A DNA stretch of 19,160 nt from Dehalococcoidia bacterium. Lineage in GTDB: Bacteria; Chloroflexota; Dehalococcoidia; Dehalococcoidales; Fen-1064. Under the pieces are notes generated by a model. That model ran no database searches. It was not told the origin of the DNA and saw nothing but the letters and a program-made list of their open reading frames with translations. The translations under genes were made by a program, and so were the position numbers. Shown in pieces: positions 1-6,396 of the stretch. The DNA lies in the NCBI GenBank assembly GCA_030691775.1, contig JAUYDN010000221.1, positions 1-19,160 on the forward strand, written 5' to 3'. Each line of letters starts with the position of its first letter. The first letter of the stretch is position 1.

Positions 1-240
1 GGCTTTGTGAGCTACCCGAACAGCCGCGCGCCGCAGGTGGCGAAGACCATACCCCTTGATAGGATTTTAGTCGAGACTGATTGCCCTTTCCTGACGCCGC
101 AGTTACACCGTGGCAAGCGCAATGAACCGGCGTACGTGAAGCTAACAGCGGTGGTGCTGGCAGGAGCGCTGGGAATGACACCAGAGGACTTTGCCAGGCA
201 AACCACGGAAAACGCCAGAAGGCTGTTTAAGTTCCAATAA
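1..240 (+). CDS. tatD: TatD family metal-dependent DNase, C-terminal part (5' end outside window)
   Basis: Reading frame 1 is open from the first base to the TAA at 238-240, so the gene enters from the left and only about its last 79 residues are present. The segment VETDCPFLTP followed by HRGKRNEPAYV is the C-terminal signature of TatD hydrolases; the Asp of ETD is a metal ligand in this amidohydrolase-like fold. The family comprises cytoplasmic metal-dependent 3'-5' exonucleases implicated in DNA repair and turnover. The end of the protein (a helical stretch finishing in NARRLFKF) is typical of full-length members, so the 3' end looks intact. The GTG at base 7 is internal and not a start. 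Confidence 0.88.
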   Translation, partial: GFVSYPNSRAPQVAKTIPLDRILVETDCPFLTPQLHRGKRNEPAYVKLTAVVLAGALGMTPEDFARQTTENARRLFKFQ

Positions 241-282
241 CCAGGCACCAAATTACAAACAAATTTCAATCACCAAATTAAA

Positions 283-597
283 ATGACCAAACAAAGTACT
301 AGCGTAAGGATTCTTGTGCAGGCGCACCCGGGGGCGAAAAGGAACGAGGTGGTGAGGTTCGAGGGTGGGGTGTGGCATATCAAGGTTGCCGCGCCGCCGG
401 TCGGAGGCAAAGCCAATAAAAAACTCATTGAGTTCCTGAGCGAAGTTCTGGGGATAAGCAAAAGCCGCGTCACGCTGGAAAAAGGCACAACGAGCCGGAA
501 AAAACTGATACTGGTGGAAGGGATGACGGATGGGGAGGTGGGGGAGAGGATGGGGAGAAAAATAATAACCCATAGGATTATTAGCATCGCCTGCTGA
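283..597 (+). CDS. DUF167 (YggU-like) family protein
   Basis: This protein of 104 residues matches the small DUF167 family: an N-terminal strand (VRILVQAHPGAKRNEV), then IKVAAPPVGGKANKKLIEFLS, which carries the conserved APPxxGKAN motif, then a strand/turn with SRVTLEKGTTSRKK. The molecular role of the family is not established. The start ATG at 283 lies 42 bases after the TatD stop and has no obvious Shine-Dalgarno sequence. The last 15 or so residues (after the GERMG stretch) run past the usual family end and look unlike the rest; the following DNA has a repeat fragment at 623-648, so the tail may be a recent read-through extension. Likely transcribed with the TatD gene. Confidence 0.85.
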   Translation: MTKQSTSVRILVQAHPGAKRNEVVRFEGGVWHIKVAAPPVGGKANKKLIEFLSEVLGISKSRVTLEKGTTSRKKLILVEGMTDGEVGERMGRKIITHRIISIAC

Positions 598-622
598 AAA
601 ACATTTGTATTCCTCCCTGCTA

Positions 623-648
623 GATTCCCATCTTCTCGGGAATGACAA
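623..648. repeat. Fragment of the palindromic repeat family
   Basis: ATTCCC (624-629) and GGGAAT (638-643) form a 6-bp hairpin followed by GACAA. The same hairpin-plus-GACAA end is seen in the longer copies at 2199-2267, 13953-14046 and 18945-19053. This one is only the terminal hairpin of the element. Confidence 0.6.
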
Positions 649-724
649 TTGAAGGTAAGTGGCGGAGTAAGAATTCACAATATCACCAAAAAGTCCACCA
701 CGAGAATGCGACTCGTCTACCCTC

Positions 725-754
725 TTGACATCTCCCTTTTCCCCGTGTTATTAT
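725..754 (+). promoter_or_regulatory. Candidate sigma-70-type promoter for the AbrB-arsM operon
   Basis: TTGACA at 725-730 is a perfect -35 box. TATTAT at 749-754 matches the -10 consensus at 5 of 6 positions, with an 18-bp spacer. It lies about 50 bp upstream of the first gene of the pair, so transcription would begin near 761. Assigned by inspection only. Confidence 0.5.
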
Positions 755-804
755 TCAGATAATTCAGAAAAATCAGAATAAAGGTAAATATCAAAGGGGG
801 CAGA

Positions 805-1086
805 ATGGTCGCGAAAACAAAAGAAAAACCGGGTGCCGGGCTCTGCGGTCCGGGTACGAGCTCCTGTTGCCAGGTGGAGGCAATCGTGGCGGTAGATGAA
901 CGGGGGCAGATGGTGCTCCCCAAGGAAGTCCGCGAAAAGGCAGACATCAAGTCCGGTGATAAACTCGCGGTAGTAAGCTGTAATATGGGCGGCAAGACCT
1001 GCTGTCTTATGATGATGAAAACTGACGAGCTTGCCGGTATGGTGAAGACAATGATGGGTCCTATAACCAAGGAAATTTTCGGGTAA
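805..1086 (+). CDS. Cysteine-rich AbrB/SpoVT-type DNA-binding protein (HgcAB-associated-like)
   Basis: This 93-residue protein has a swapped-hairpin AbrB domain at about residues 25-57 (EAIVAVDERGQMVLPKEVRE, then KSGDKLAVV), the fold of MazE/AbrB transcription factors. It carries six cysteines: C14 in LCGPG, the SSCC pair C21-C22, C59, and the pair C66-C67. This layout resembles small AbrB-like proteins found beside arsM or hgcAB genes in anaerobes. Start ATG 805 is preceded by AAAGGGGG at 793-800. It sits directly upstream of arsM with a 9-base gap, so the two are cotranscribed from the promoter at 725-754. A thiol-based metalloid or mercury sensor that autoregulates the pair is a reasonable inference. 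The TGSSC-TGA segment of ArsM resembles its TSSCC segment. Confidence 0.82.
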   Translation: MVAKTKEKPGAGLCGPGTSSCCQVEAIVAVDERGQMVLPKEVREKADIKSGDKLAVVSCNMGGKTCCLMMMKTDELAGMVKTMMGPITKEIFG

Positions 1087-1095
1087 AGGAGAAAC

Positions 1096-1932
1096 ATGGC
1101 TACGGTCAGAAAAACGGATGTCAAGAAAATCGTGCGTGAAAACTATGGCGCCATTGCCCGGGAAAGACCGTTGACGAGTCCTGCGACCGGGTCTTCGTGT
1201 TGAAACACAAATGCGGCTGACGTGGTCAGCCAGGCAATCGGCTATAGCCCGGCAGAATTGCAGACTATCCCCGAAGGCGCAAATCTGGGATTGGGATGCG
1301 GTAACCCGGTGGCGCTCGCTTCGCTAATAGAGGGTGAGGTGGTGCTCGACCTGGGGGCGGGGGCAGGCATGGACGCCTTCCTTGCCGCCAATACCGTGGG
1401 CAAAACGGGCAAGGTCATCGGCGTTGATATGACCCCGGATATGATTGAGCGTTCACGCGGAATTGCCCGCAAGAATAAATACGCGAACGTCGAGTTCCGC
1501 CTGGGAGAAATTGAAAACCTGCCCGTGGCGGATAACACCGTCGATGTCATAATCTCCAACTGCGTCATCAACCTCTCACCGGACAAGCCACAGGTATTTC
1601 GTGAAGCCTTCCGCGTGCTCAAGCCCGGCGGCCGACTTATGGTCTCCGACCTGGTGTTGTTGAAACCCTTGCCGGCATCCGTGCTGAAATCCGCCGGAGC
1701 TTACGTGAGCTGTATCGGCGGCGCGTCGTTGAAAACAGAGTACCTCAAGGCGATAGATAAGGCGGGATTCAAGGATGTGAAAGTGGTGCAGGAAAACGCC
1801 CTGCCGCTGAGCATGCTCGTGGAATCGCCGGCACTACAGGATATGGTCGCCGAGGCGGGCGTGACCGTTAAAGAGCTTGCAGATACGATGCGTAGCGTTG
1901 TCAGTGTGCGGGTGCACGCGGTGAAAGCATAA
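1096..1932 (+). CDS. arsM: Arsenite methyltransferase ArsM, probable selenoprotein (in-frame TGA at codon 36)
   Basis: ArsM transfers methyl groups from S-adenosylmethionine to As(III) in the cytoplasm. Read from ATG 1096 the frame is open to the TAA ending at 1932 except for one TGA at 1201-1203; with that codon read as an amino acid the protein has 278 residues, the usual ArsM length. Numbering from 1096: the SAM-binding loop (VLDLGAGAGMDA) is at about 82-94, and the three cysteines typical of As(III) binding are present: C68 in GLGCGNP, C156 in SNCVINL and C206 in SCIGGA. AAAGGAG at 1085-1091 precedes ATG 1096. The later GTG 1222 has no ribosome site and would remove the conserved N-terminal helix (VRENYGAIA). 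Codon 36 follows Ser-Ser-Cys, where relatives tend to have Cys-Cys, and a SECIS-like hairpin follows. Alternative: a nonsense mutation or sequencing error of a Cys codon. Confidence 0.85.
1201..1231 (+). promoter_or_regulatory. Recoded TGA and putative bacterial SECIS element in arsM
   Basis: TGA occupies 1201-1203. After an 11-base spacer, GGCTGAC (1215-1221), loop GTG (1222-1224) and GTCAGCC (1225-1231) form a perfect 7-bp hairpin. From memory, the E. coli fdhF SECIS also has 11 bases between UGA and a 17-base upper stem-loop; here the stem-loop is likewise 17 bases. The loop starts with G, as the bacterial consensus asks. The bulged U of fdhF is absent. SelB binding is inferred. Confidence 0.7.
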
Positions 1933-1982
1933 AAACCTAGTTCGATAACCAAGGTTTGTATATCCAACCTCTCCCCCTCGAG

Positions 1983-2042
1983 CAGGTCAGTACCTGAGAG
2001 CAAAGCCCGGGCTCTTTATCAGCTAACGCTTTGCTCGACCTG
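1983..2042. repeat. Long imperfect hairpin downstream of arsM
   Basis: CAGGTC (1983-1988) pairs with GACCTG (2037-2042), and GAGCAAAGC (1998-2006) pairs with GCTTTGCTC (2028-2036), giving a 15-bp stem with a 9-base bulge on the 5' side. A shorter alternative hairpin, AGAGC with GCTCT followed by TTTAT, lies at 1997-2018 and could act as a weak terminator for the arsM transcript. No strong T-tract follows the larger stem. Confidence 0.45.
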
Positions 2043-2159
2043 AACTTGCTCGTTCATGTTCGCGTTTGAGAAAACCCTCTCCGTTTGTGTGCAAATCTCG
2101 TGGAACTCGCCTGTGTGGGTTACTTTTGGGAAAAGCATGCGGCATTGGCTGAGTAGAAG

Positions 2160-2310
2160 ATAAATCATTTGTTATTAAAATAGCAGCCCACCGTCTTCTG
2201 TCATACCAGCGAAAGCTGGTATCTAGACTAAGAAACGCTCGATTCCAGATCGAGTCTGGAATGACAATTTGTGCAAGGATTTTCATACCTCGTGGTGCTG
2301 GCGGTGTCAG
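2160..2310 (-). repeat. Composite palindromic repeat, copy 1
   Basis: The core at 2199-2267 starts TGTCATACC and ends GGAATGACAA and contains two hairpins: ATACCAGC-GAAA-GCTGGTAT (2203-2222) and ATTCCAGA paired with TCTGGAAT near 2241-2262. A second conserved module at 2276-2300 reads ATTTTCAT followed by TCGTGGTG. Both modules recur near 12505, 13953 and 18880. No protein is encoded; it behaves like a MITE or REP-type element. Confidence 0.75.
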
Positions 2311-2504
2311 CGTGCGATTCTCCTATACACGGTAATAACAGCAAGCCAGCGGGGATCGTGCTTACCTGTGCCAGAGAGCCTATTGAAAAAACACAAATCT
2401 TAAATGGTTAGGTTAAAATAGGGAAAGAAGATTAAATGAGCTACCGTGTTTTCCCCTGAAAGGGGTACCGTTGATGTTTAGCATTTTTCTGTGGGGGGTA
2501 AATT

Positions 2505-4199
2505 ATGGTTGAACAAATAAATATTATGGTTGGCGGGGAAGCGGGGCAGGGTGTGCAATCGGTGGGGCACCTGCTCGCCAGGGCATTTGCACGGTGGGGT
2601 TACCGGGTATTTGCCGACCAGGACTATGAGTCGAGGGTGCGGGGCGGGCACAACTTCTTCCGCGTCCGCGCCAGCCGCGCTCCTGTCGGTGCCATCCTGG
2701 AGACACTGGATATCCTGATTGCGTTTAACAGGGAAAGCATCGACCTGCACCGCGCCGAGGTGGGGAAGGACGGCGTCATCATCTACGATGGCGAAAAAAT
2801 CAAAGACGTTACAGGAGATAAGCTCATCAGTTTGCCGCTGGAAAAACTGGCAGTAGAAGCCGCCGGTGACAGGATGATGGCGAACACCGTAGCACTGGGC
2901 ACGGCGCTGGCACTGCCTGGTTACGATTTGCCCCTGTTGACCGGCCTTCTCAGGGATTACTTCGGAGGGGAGGCCGGCGAAAAAAACGTAAAGGCGGCGC
3001 AGGCTGGCTATGAGCAGACACGCAAATTAGCGTCATCGACTTTTACTAAAAAGCTCTCGGCGACAGAGGCACCCACCCGGATGCTGGTAAGCGGAAATGA
3101 AGCGATGGCGCTCGGGGCAATTGCCGCCGGGTGTAAATTTATGGCTGCCTACCCAATGACGCCGACCACACCCATCATGGAGTACTTGGCGTCTAAAGCT
3201 AAGGATTATGGCATCGTGGTGGTACCTGCCGAGGATGAAATCGCCGCCATTAATATGGTGGTGGGGGCGGGGTATGCGGGCGTGCGGGCGATGACAGCAA
3301 CCTCCGGCGGCGGATTCTGTCTGATGGTAGAGGGGCTGGGACTGGCTGGAATGACGGAGACACCGGTGGTCATCATCGAAGGACAGCGTGCCGGGCCCGC
3401 CATCGGCTTGCCGACGCGGACAGAGCAGGGAGACCTCGAGTTTATCCTGCATGCCGCTCACGGCGAGTTCCCACGCGCGGTTCTGGCGCCGTCCAGCGTC
3501 GACGAATGTTTCTGGTCGGTGGTCAAAGCTTTCAACCTGGCAGAAAAGTACCAGACTCCAGTCCTGGTTATCACCGACCAGCACCTTGCCAGCTCCTACG
3601 CAACCGTCGACCGGTTCGACGTTTCAAAGGTAAAAATCGACCGTGGTTTATTGTTCAGGGGAGACGGCGATTATAAACGTCATGCTTACACAGAATCGGG
3701 CGTGTCGCCGCGTGCTTTCCCGGGCAAACAAAAAGCCCTGGTAGTAACCGACTCCGACGAGCACGATGAAGCCGGCCACCTTACGGAGGATGCAGGCACG
3801 CGTTTACTCATGATGCAGAAACGTCTGCGCAAGCTCTACGGGCTGAAGAAAGATATGGTGGTGCCCCACAACCACGCTAAGAAAGGGGAGACTCTACTCA
3901 TCGGGTGGGGAAGCACTCAGGGCGCCATAGAGGAAGCGGCGGAGAACCTGCGCAAGGACAGCCACAAGGTCAACCGGCTCCACCTCAACGAACTCTGGCC
4001 CTTCCCTGCGGAAGCAGTCGCGCTGGCGATGGCAGAAGCCAAGCACACCTACGTGGTGGAAAACAACGCCACCGGGCAACTCGCCAGGTTGATACGGCGT
4101 GAGACCGGGAAGCAGGTCGATGCCAGCATTCTGAAATACGATGGACGTCCGTTCACACCGGCTTTGATTATAGACCAGGTCTTGAAGGAGGGCTGCTGA
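2505..4199 (+). CDS. 2-oxoacid:acceptor (ferredoxin) oxidoreductase, fused gamma-alpha subunit
   Basis: This 564-residue protein joins two domains. Residues about 5-180 are the gamma domain (GGEAGQGVQSVG near the start, DQDYESRVRGGHNFFRV). After a linker at about 180-192, the alpha domain follows, with YPMTPTTP at 216-223, AEDEIAAINMVVGAGYAG, and an intact substrate/CoA region (AGPAIGLPTRTEQGDL). The C-terminal transketolase-like domain lies at about 455-555. With the beta subunit it would oxidatively decarboxylate a 2-oxoacid, reduce ferredoxin and form an acyl-CoA, or run in reverse. The substrate (2-oxoglutarate, pyruvate or branched-chain oxoacid) cannot be assigned. ATG 2505 has a G-rich site at 2493-2498. 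The beta gene starts 2 bases after its stop, so translation is probably coupled. No separate ferredoxin-like delta gene is adjacent. Confidence 0.93.
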   Translation: MVEQINIMVGGEAGQGVQSVGHLLARAFARWGYRVFADQDYESRVRGGHNFFRVRASRAPVGAILETLDILIAFNRESIDLHRAEVGKDGVIIYDGEKIKDVTGDKLISLPLEKLAVEAAGDRMMANTVALGTALALPGYDLPLLTGLLRDYFGGEAGEKNVKAAQAGYEQTRKLASSTFTKKLSATEAPTRMLVSGNEAMALGAIAAGCKFMAAYPMTPTTPIMEYLASKAKDYGIVVVPAEDEIAAINMVVGAGYAGVRAMTATSGGGFCLMVEGLGLAGMTETPVVIIEGQRAGPAIGLPTRTEQGDLEFILHAAHGEFPRAVLAPSSVDECFWSVVKAFNLAEKYQTPVLVITDQHLASSYATVDRFDVSKVKIDRGLLFRGDGDYKRHAYTESGVSPRAFPGKQKALVVTDSDEHDEAGHLTEDAGTRLLMMQKRLRKLYGLKKDMVVPHNHAKKGETLLIGWGSTQGAIEEAAENLRKDSHKVNRLHLNELWPFPAEAVALAMAEAKHTYVVENNATGQLARLIRRETGKQVDASILKYDGRPFTPALIIDQVLKEGC

Positions 4200-4201
4200 A
4201 G

Positions 4202-5053
4202 ATGGTTACGGTAAAGGACTACACCGGTTTAACGTCTGCCTGGTGCCCGGGTTGCGGCAACTTCGGCATACTGCAGGCGGTCAAAAAAGCGCTGGTCGAT
4301 ATGGGACTGGAGCCGTGGCAGGTCCTGCTCGTCTCGGATATCGGGCAGGCCGGGAAACTGCCGCACTATACGCAGGGTAATGTTTTCAATTCACTACACG
4401 GTAGAGCCCTGCCCGCGGCTCTCGGTGCGAAAATCGCCAACCCTGAACTCAAAGTCATCGTCATCGCCGGTGATGGCGGCGCGTACGGCGAAGGCGGTAA
4501 TCACTTCATCCATACCGTACGGCGTAACCACGATGTTACCTACCTGGTACATGATAACCAGGTCTATGGGCTGACGAAGGGCCAGACCTCTCCGACCAGT
4601 GACTTCGGCTTCGTGACCAAAACCACGCCCGAAGGCGCTCCGTTACCCATCAATCCCATTACGCTCGCCATCTCTGTCGGCGCGACCTTTGTGGCACGTG
4701 CTTTTGCCGGGGATGTCGATTTTCTGGCGGGCTTAATCAAGGCAGGGATTCAACATAAAGGCTTTGCGCTGATAGACATCCTCCAGCCCTGCGTTTCTTT
4801 TAACCACAAGAATACCTTTGCCTGGTACCGGGAGCGCGTCCACAAGCTGGAGGAGGGTACATACAAACCGGGAGATAAGAATACTGCTTACATCACCGCG
4901 CAGGAGTGGGGCGATAAGATACCCATCGGCATTATTTACCGGGAAGAGCGCCCAACTTATGAAGACAGCCTGCCGGCTCTCAAACAGGGCTCCCTTGTGG
5001 ACCAGCCAATCGAGCCGCACCGGGTGGAAAAGCTGTTCAGCGAGTTTGTTTGA
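4202..5053 (+). CDS. 2-oxoacid:acceptor oxidoreductase, beta (TPP-binding) subunit
   Basis: A 283-residue beta subunit that binds thiamine pyrophosphate and an iron-sulfur cluster. The TPP motif is present as GDGGA at 90-94 with Asn119 in VHDNQVYGLT. The N-terminal WCPGCGNFG supplies C15 and C18, and QPCVSFN supplies C197. The fourth cluster cysteine known from Sulfolobus-type enzymes (in a SGIGCSGK context) is replaced: here the segment is SDIGQAGK with Gln49. Only three cysteines occur in the whole protein, so the cluster may use a non-cysteine ligand or be incomplete. A GGAGGG site precedes ATG 4202. It is the partner of the upstream gamma-alpha subunit, and its stop overlaps a possible TTG start of the next gene by 2 bases. 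Confidence 0.93.
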   Translation: MVTVKDYTGLTSAWCPGCGNFGILQAVKKALVDMGLEPWQVLLVSDIGQAGKLPHYTQGNVFNSLHGRALPAALGAKIANPELKVIVIAGDGGAYGEGGNHFIHTVRRNHDVTYLVHDNQVYGLTKGQTSPTSDFGFVTKTTPEGAPLPINPITLAISVGATFVARAFAGDVDFLAGLIKAGIQHKGFALIDILQPCVSFNHKNTFAWYRERVHKLEEGTYKPGDKNTAYITAQEWGDKIPIGIIYREERPTYEDSLPALKQGSLVDQPIEPHRVEKLFSEFV

Positions 5054-5097
5054 TTTATAATGTAGGTAGAGACGTAAACCCCCGGCTGGAGGAAGAA

Positions 5098-5496
5098 ATG
5101 TCCGTTTCGGAAATTTTCAAAGTTTGTCGCACCGTGGCAGTGGTGGGGGCATCTCCCAATCCGGATAGAGCCAGCCACCGGGTCTTCAATTACCTGTGCG
5201 AGCACGGTTTCAAGGCAATTCCGGTCAATCCCACCGCCACCGAAGTCTCCGGACTGGTCTGTTACCCGAACCTGAGCGCCGTGCCGGAGAAAATTGATTG
5301 CGTTGATGTTTTCCGACGGTCGGAGGATGTATTGCCTATCGTTGAGGAAGCCATCAAAATCGGGGCGAAAGCAATCTGGCTGCAGGAGGGGATTGTGAAC
5401 GGTGAGGCGGAGGCAAAAGCCCTGGCGGCGGGACTACTCATCGTGCAGGACAGGTGCATCATGAAAGAGCACCGGCGGTTGGCGTACGAGGGGTAA
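5098..5496 (+). CDS. CoA-binding domain protein (YccU-like)
   Basis: A 132-residue Rossmann-fold protein of the CoA_binding family. The nucleotide loop is VAVVGASPNPDRASHRV at about residues 14-30, followed by FKAIPVNPT, CVDVFRRSEDV, and AIWLQEGIVNGEAEAKA, the usual order for this single-domain family. Members bind CoA and resemble the N-terminal domain of succinyl-CoA synthetase alpha; a catalytic role is not established. I chose ATG 5098 because GGAGGAAG at 5087-5094 precedes it and the protein then has family length; a TTG at 5050 overlapping the upstream stop would add 16 residues of no similarity. It closes the oxidoreductase operon before the terminator at 5521-5548, so a link to acyl-CoA metabolism is plausible. 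Confidence 0.88.
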   Translation: MSVSEIFKVCRTVAVVGASPNPDRASHRVFNYLCEHGFKAIPVNPTATEVSGLVCYPNLSAVPEKIDCVDVFRRSEDVLPIVEEAIKIGAKAIWLQEGIVNGEAEAKALAAGLLIVQDRCIMKEHRRLAYEG

Positions 5497-5520
5497 GGTA
5501 GTCAACTTCCCACAATTTAA

Positions 5521-5548
5521 GCCCGAATGATGAATCATTCGGGCTTTT
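5521..5548 (+). terminator. Rho-independent terminator after the oxidoreductase operon
   Basis: GCCCGAATGAT (5521-5531) and ATCATTCGGGC (5534-5544) form a perfect stem of about 10-11 bp with a tiny loop, followed by TTTT at 5545-5548. It is 24 bases after the stop of the CoA-binding gene. Confidence 0.88.
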
Positions 5549-5573
5549 CGCGGAAAAATTCTATCGCGTGCAC

Positions 5574-5592
5574 TTGACAAATGCTATATAAT
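5574..5592 (+). promoter_or_regulatory. Candidate -10 region for the AT-rich gene pair (unusual spacing)
   Basis: TATAAT at 5587-5592 is a perfect -10 box, about 44 bases before the ATG at 5636. TTGACA at 5574-5579 is a perfect -35 box, but only 7 bases separate them, far too close for a normal sigma-70 promoter. Either the -10 works alone or one match is chance. Confidence 0.35.
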
Positions 5593-5635
5593 ATTCGTGG
5601 TTAATTATTGATTCATTTTTATTCTCAAAAGTCGT

Positions 5636-5833
5636 ATGAGTAAGAAATCGATAGCAATAAAACCTTTTCAAAACAGCAAAATCGGTTTTGCCGCGTATTT
5701 TCATGGCCGGCAAATAGCTTCGTCAGTAAGCTTTGACAGACTGGCGAAAAATGCCAGAGTAAAACCATTGCTGGGCAAAGAGGGGCTGGTCATAAAACAT
5801 ACCGTGCCTGAGGACATAGTTGCCGTCTATTAA
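5636..5833 (+). CDS. Small hypothetical protein upstream of a retropepsin-like gene
   Basis: I do not recognise this 65-residue protein. It is basic, has no membrane segment or signal peptide, and ends in VPEDIVAVY. It is AT-richer than the enzyme genes on either side. There is no strong Shine-Dalgarno sequence before ATG 5636. Its stop at 5831-5833 overlaps the TTG start of the next gene by 14 bases, which suggests translational coupling and a two-gene unit. The small-protein-first, overlapping layout recalls toxin-antitoxin or partner-protein pairs, but I see no ribbon-helix-helix or AbrB motif to support that. It lies between a terminator and a 160-base gap, so the pair forms its own cassette. 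Confidence 0.55.
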   Translation: MSKKSIAIKPFQNSKIGFAAYFHGRQIASSVSFDRLAKNARVKPLLGKEGLVIKHTVPEDIVAVY

Positions 5834-6233
5834 AATCGACTGTCCAACGGTCACTACGTCACTTGGCGATATCTTTTACCCTGGAATTACTGTGGGTGTT
5901 CAACTAAGTTCCGGAGAATATCAACCGGTCGAATTTATTCTCGATTCAGGCGCAGACTGTACTATTGTTCCGCGGTATTTGTCTACATTGGTGGGCATGA
6001 GATTGCCACCAACTCCTGACGCTTTTATGACAGATGCATCCGGGGGAAAAACACTGTGTTATAAAGGTACCTTGAATCTGAAACTGGAGAGTGAGTTCTT
6101 TGCCGTAAGATGTCTCTTTGCCAGCTCAGATAGAACTCCTTTTCTGCTTGGCAGACTCAATTTTTTCTCGATATTTGATATTCGTTTTGTGGGCAGAGCT
6201 TGCCGAATAGTGTTAACACGCGTGAAGCGATAA
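5820..6233 (+). CDS. Retropepsin-like aspartic protease domain protein
   Basis: This 137-residue protein has the half-size aspartic protease pattern of clan AA. The catalytic Asp lies in FILDSGADCTIVP (DSG at residues 42-44), followed by a flap-like region (TDASGGKTLCYKG) and the closing hydrophobic-hydrophobic-Gly motif FLLGRLNFF (LLGR at 109-112). Such proteins act as homodimers, each supplying one Asp. There is no signal peptide or membrane anchor, so a soluble cytoplasmic protease is expected; its substrate is unknown. The start is TTG 5820, inside the end of the preceding small gene; no ATG in frame lies upstream of the conserved core. Base composition is AT-richer than the flanking enzymes, hinting at transfer. 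Confidence 0.75.
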   Translation: MPSIKIDCPTVTTSLGDIFYPGITVGVQLSSGEYQPVEFILDSGADCTIVPRYLSTLVGMRLPPTPDAFMTDASGGKTLCYKGTLNLKLESEFFAVRCLFASSDRTPFLLGRLNFFSIFDIRFVGRACRIVLTRVKR

Positions 6234-6396
6234 GTTACTATCGAGAGCTTGTTAGCGTTTCAAACCATAGTCCCCCCATAGAACCCGTGACCTAAATTCC
6301 CTCGTACACAATAATTAGTTTTCCATTCCGTTTGCATTCCCCACGCTGAAAGTGGTACTATCCACAATGATTCTTCACCATTCTTAAGGAGTCTGC

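Larger units (their letters stand above)
1933..2504. other. Gene-free interval of 572 bases
   Basis: It holds the hairpin at 1983-2042, the composite repeat at 2160-2310 and the leader of the oxidoreductase operon. Around 2454-2466 there is a small hairpin CCCCT-GAA-AGGGG. I see no convincing coding frame or RNA gene, and no clear -35/-10 pair for the downstream operon. Confidence 0.5.

Noticed and set aside
1201..1203. TGA reassigned to an amino acid throughout the genome
   Set aside because: TGA ends several intact genes here (595-597, 4197-4199, 5051-5053, 11897-11899), so it is a normal stop.
1222..1932. ArsM starting at GTG 1222 as a complete, ordinary gene
   Set aside because: No ribosome site precedes it, it drops a conserved N-terminal segment that is present in frame upstream, and the GTG is the loop of the hairpin.
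5574..5592. Standard sigma-70 promoter from TTGACA and TATAAT
   Set aside because: Both boxes are perfect but the spacer is 7 bases instead of about 17; kept only as a -10 candidate.
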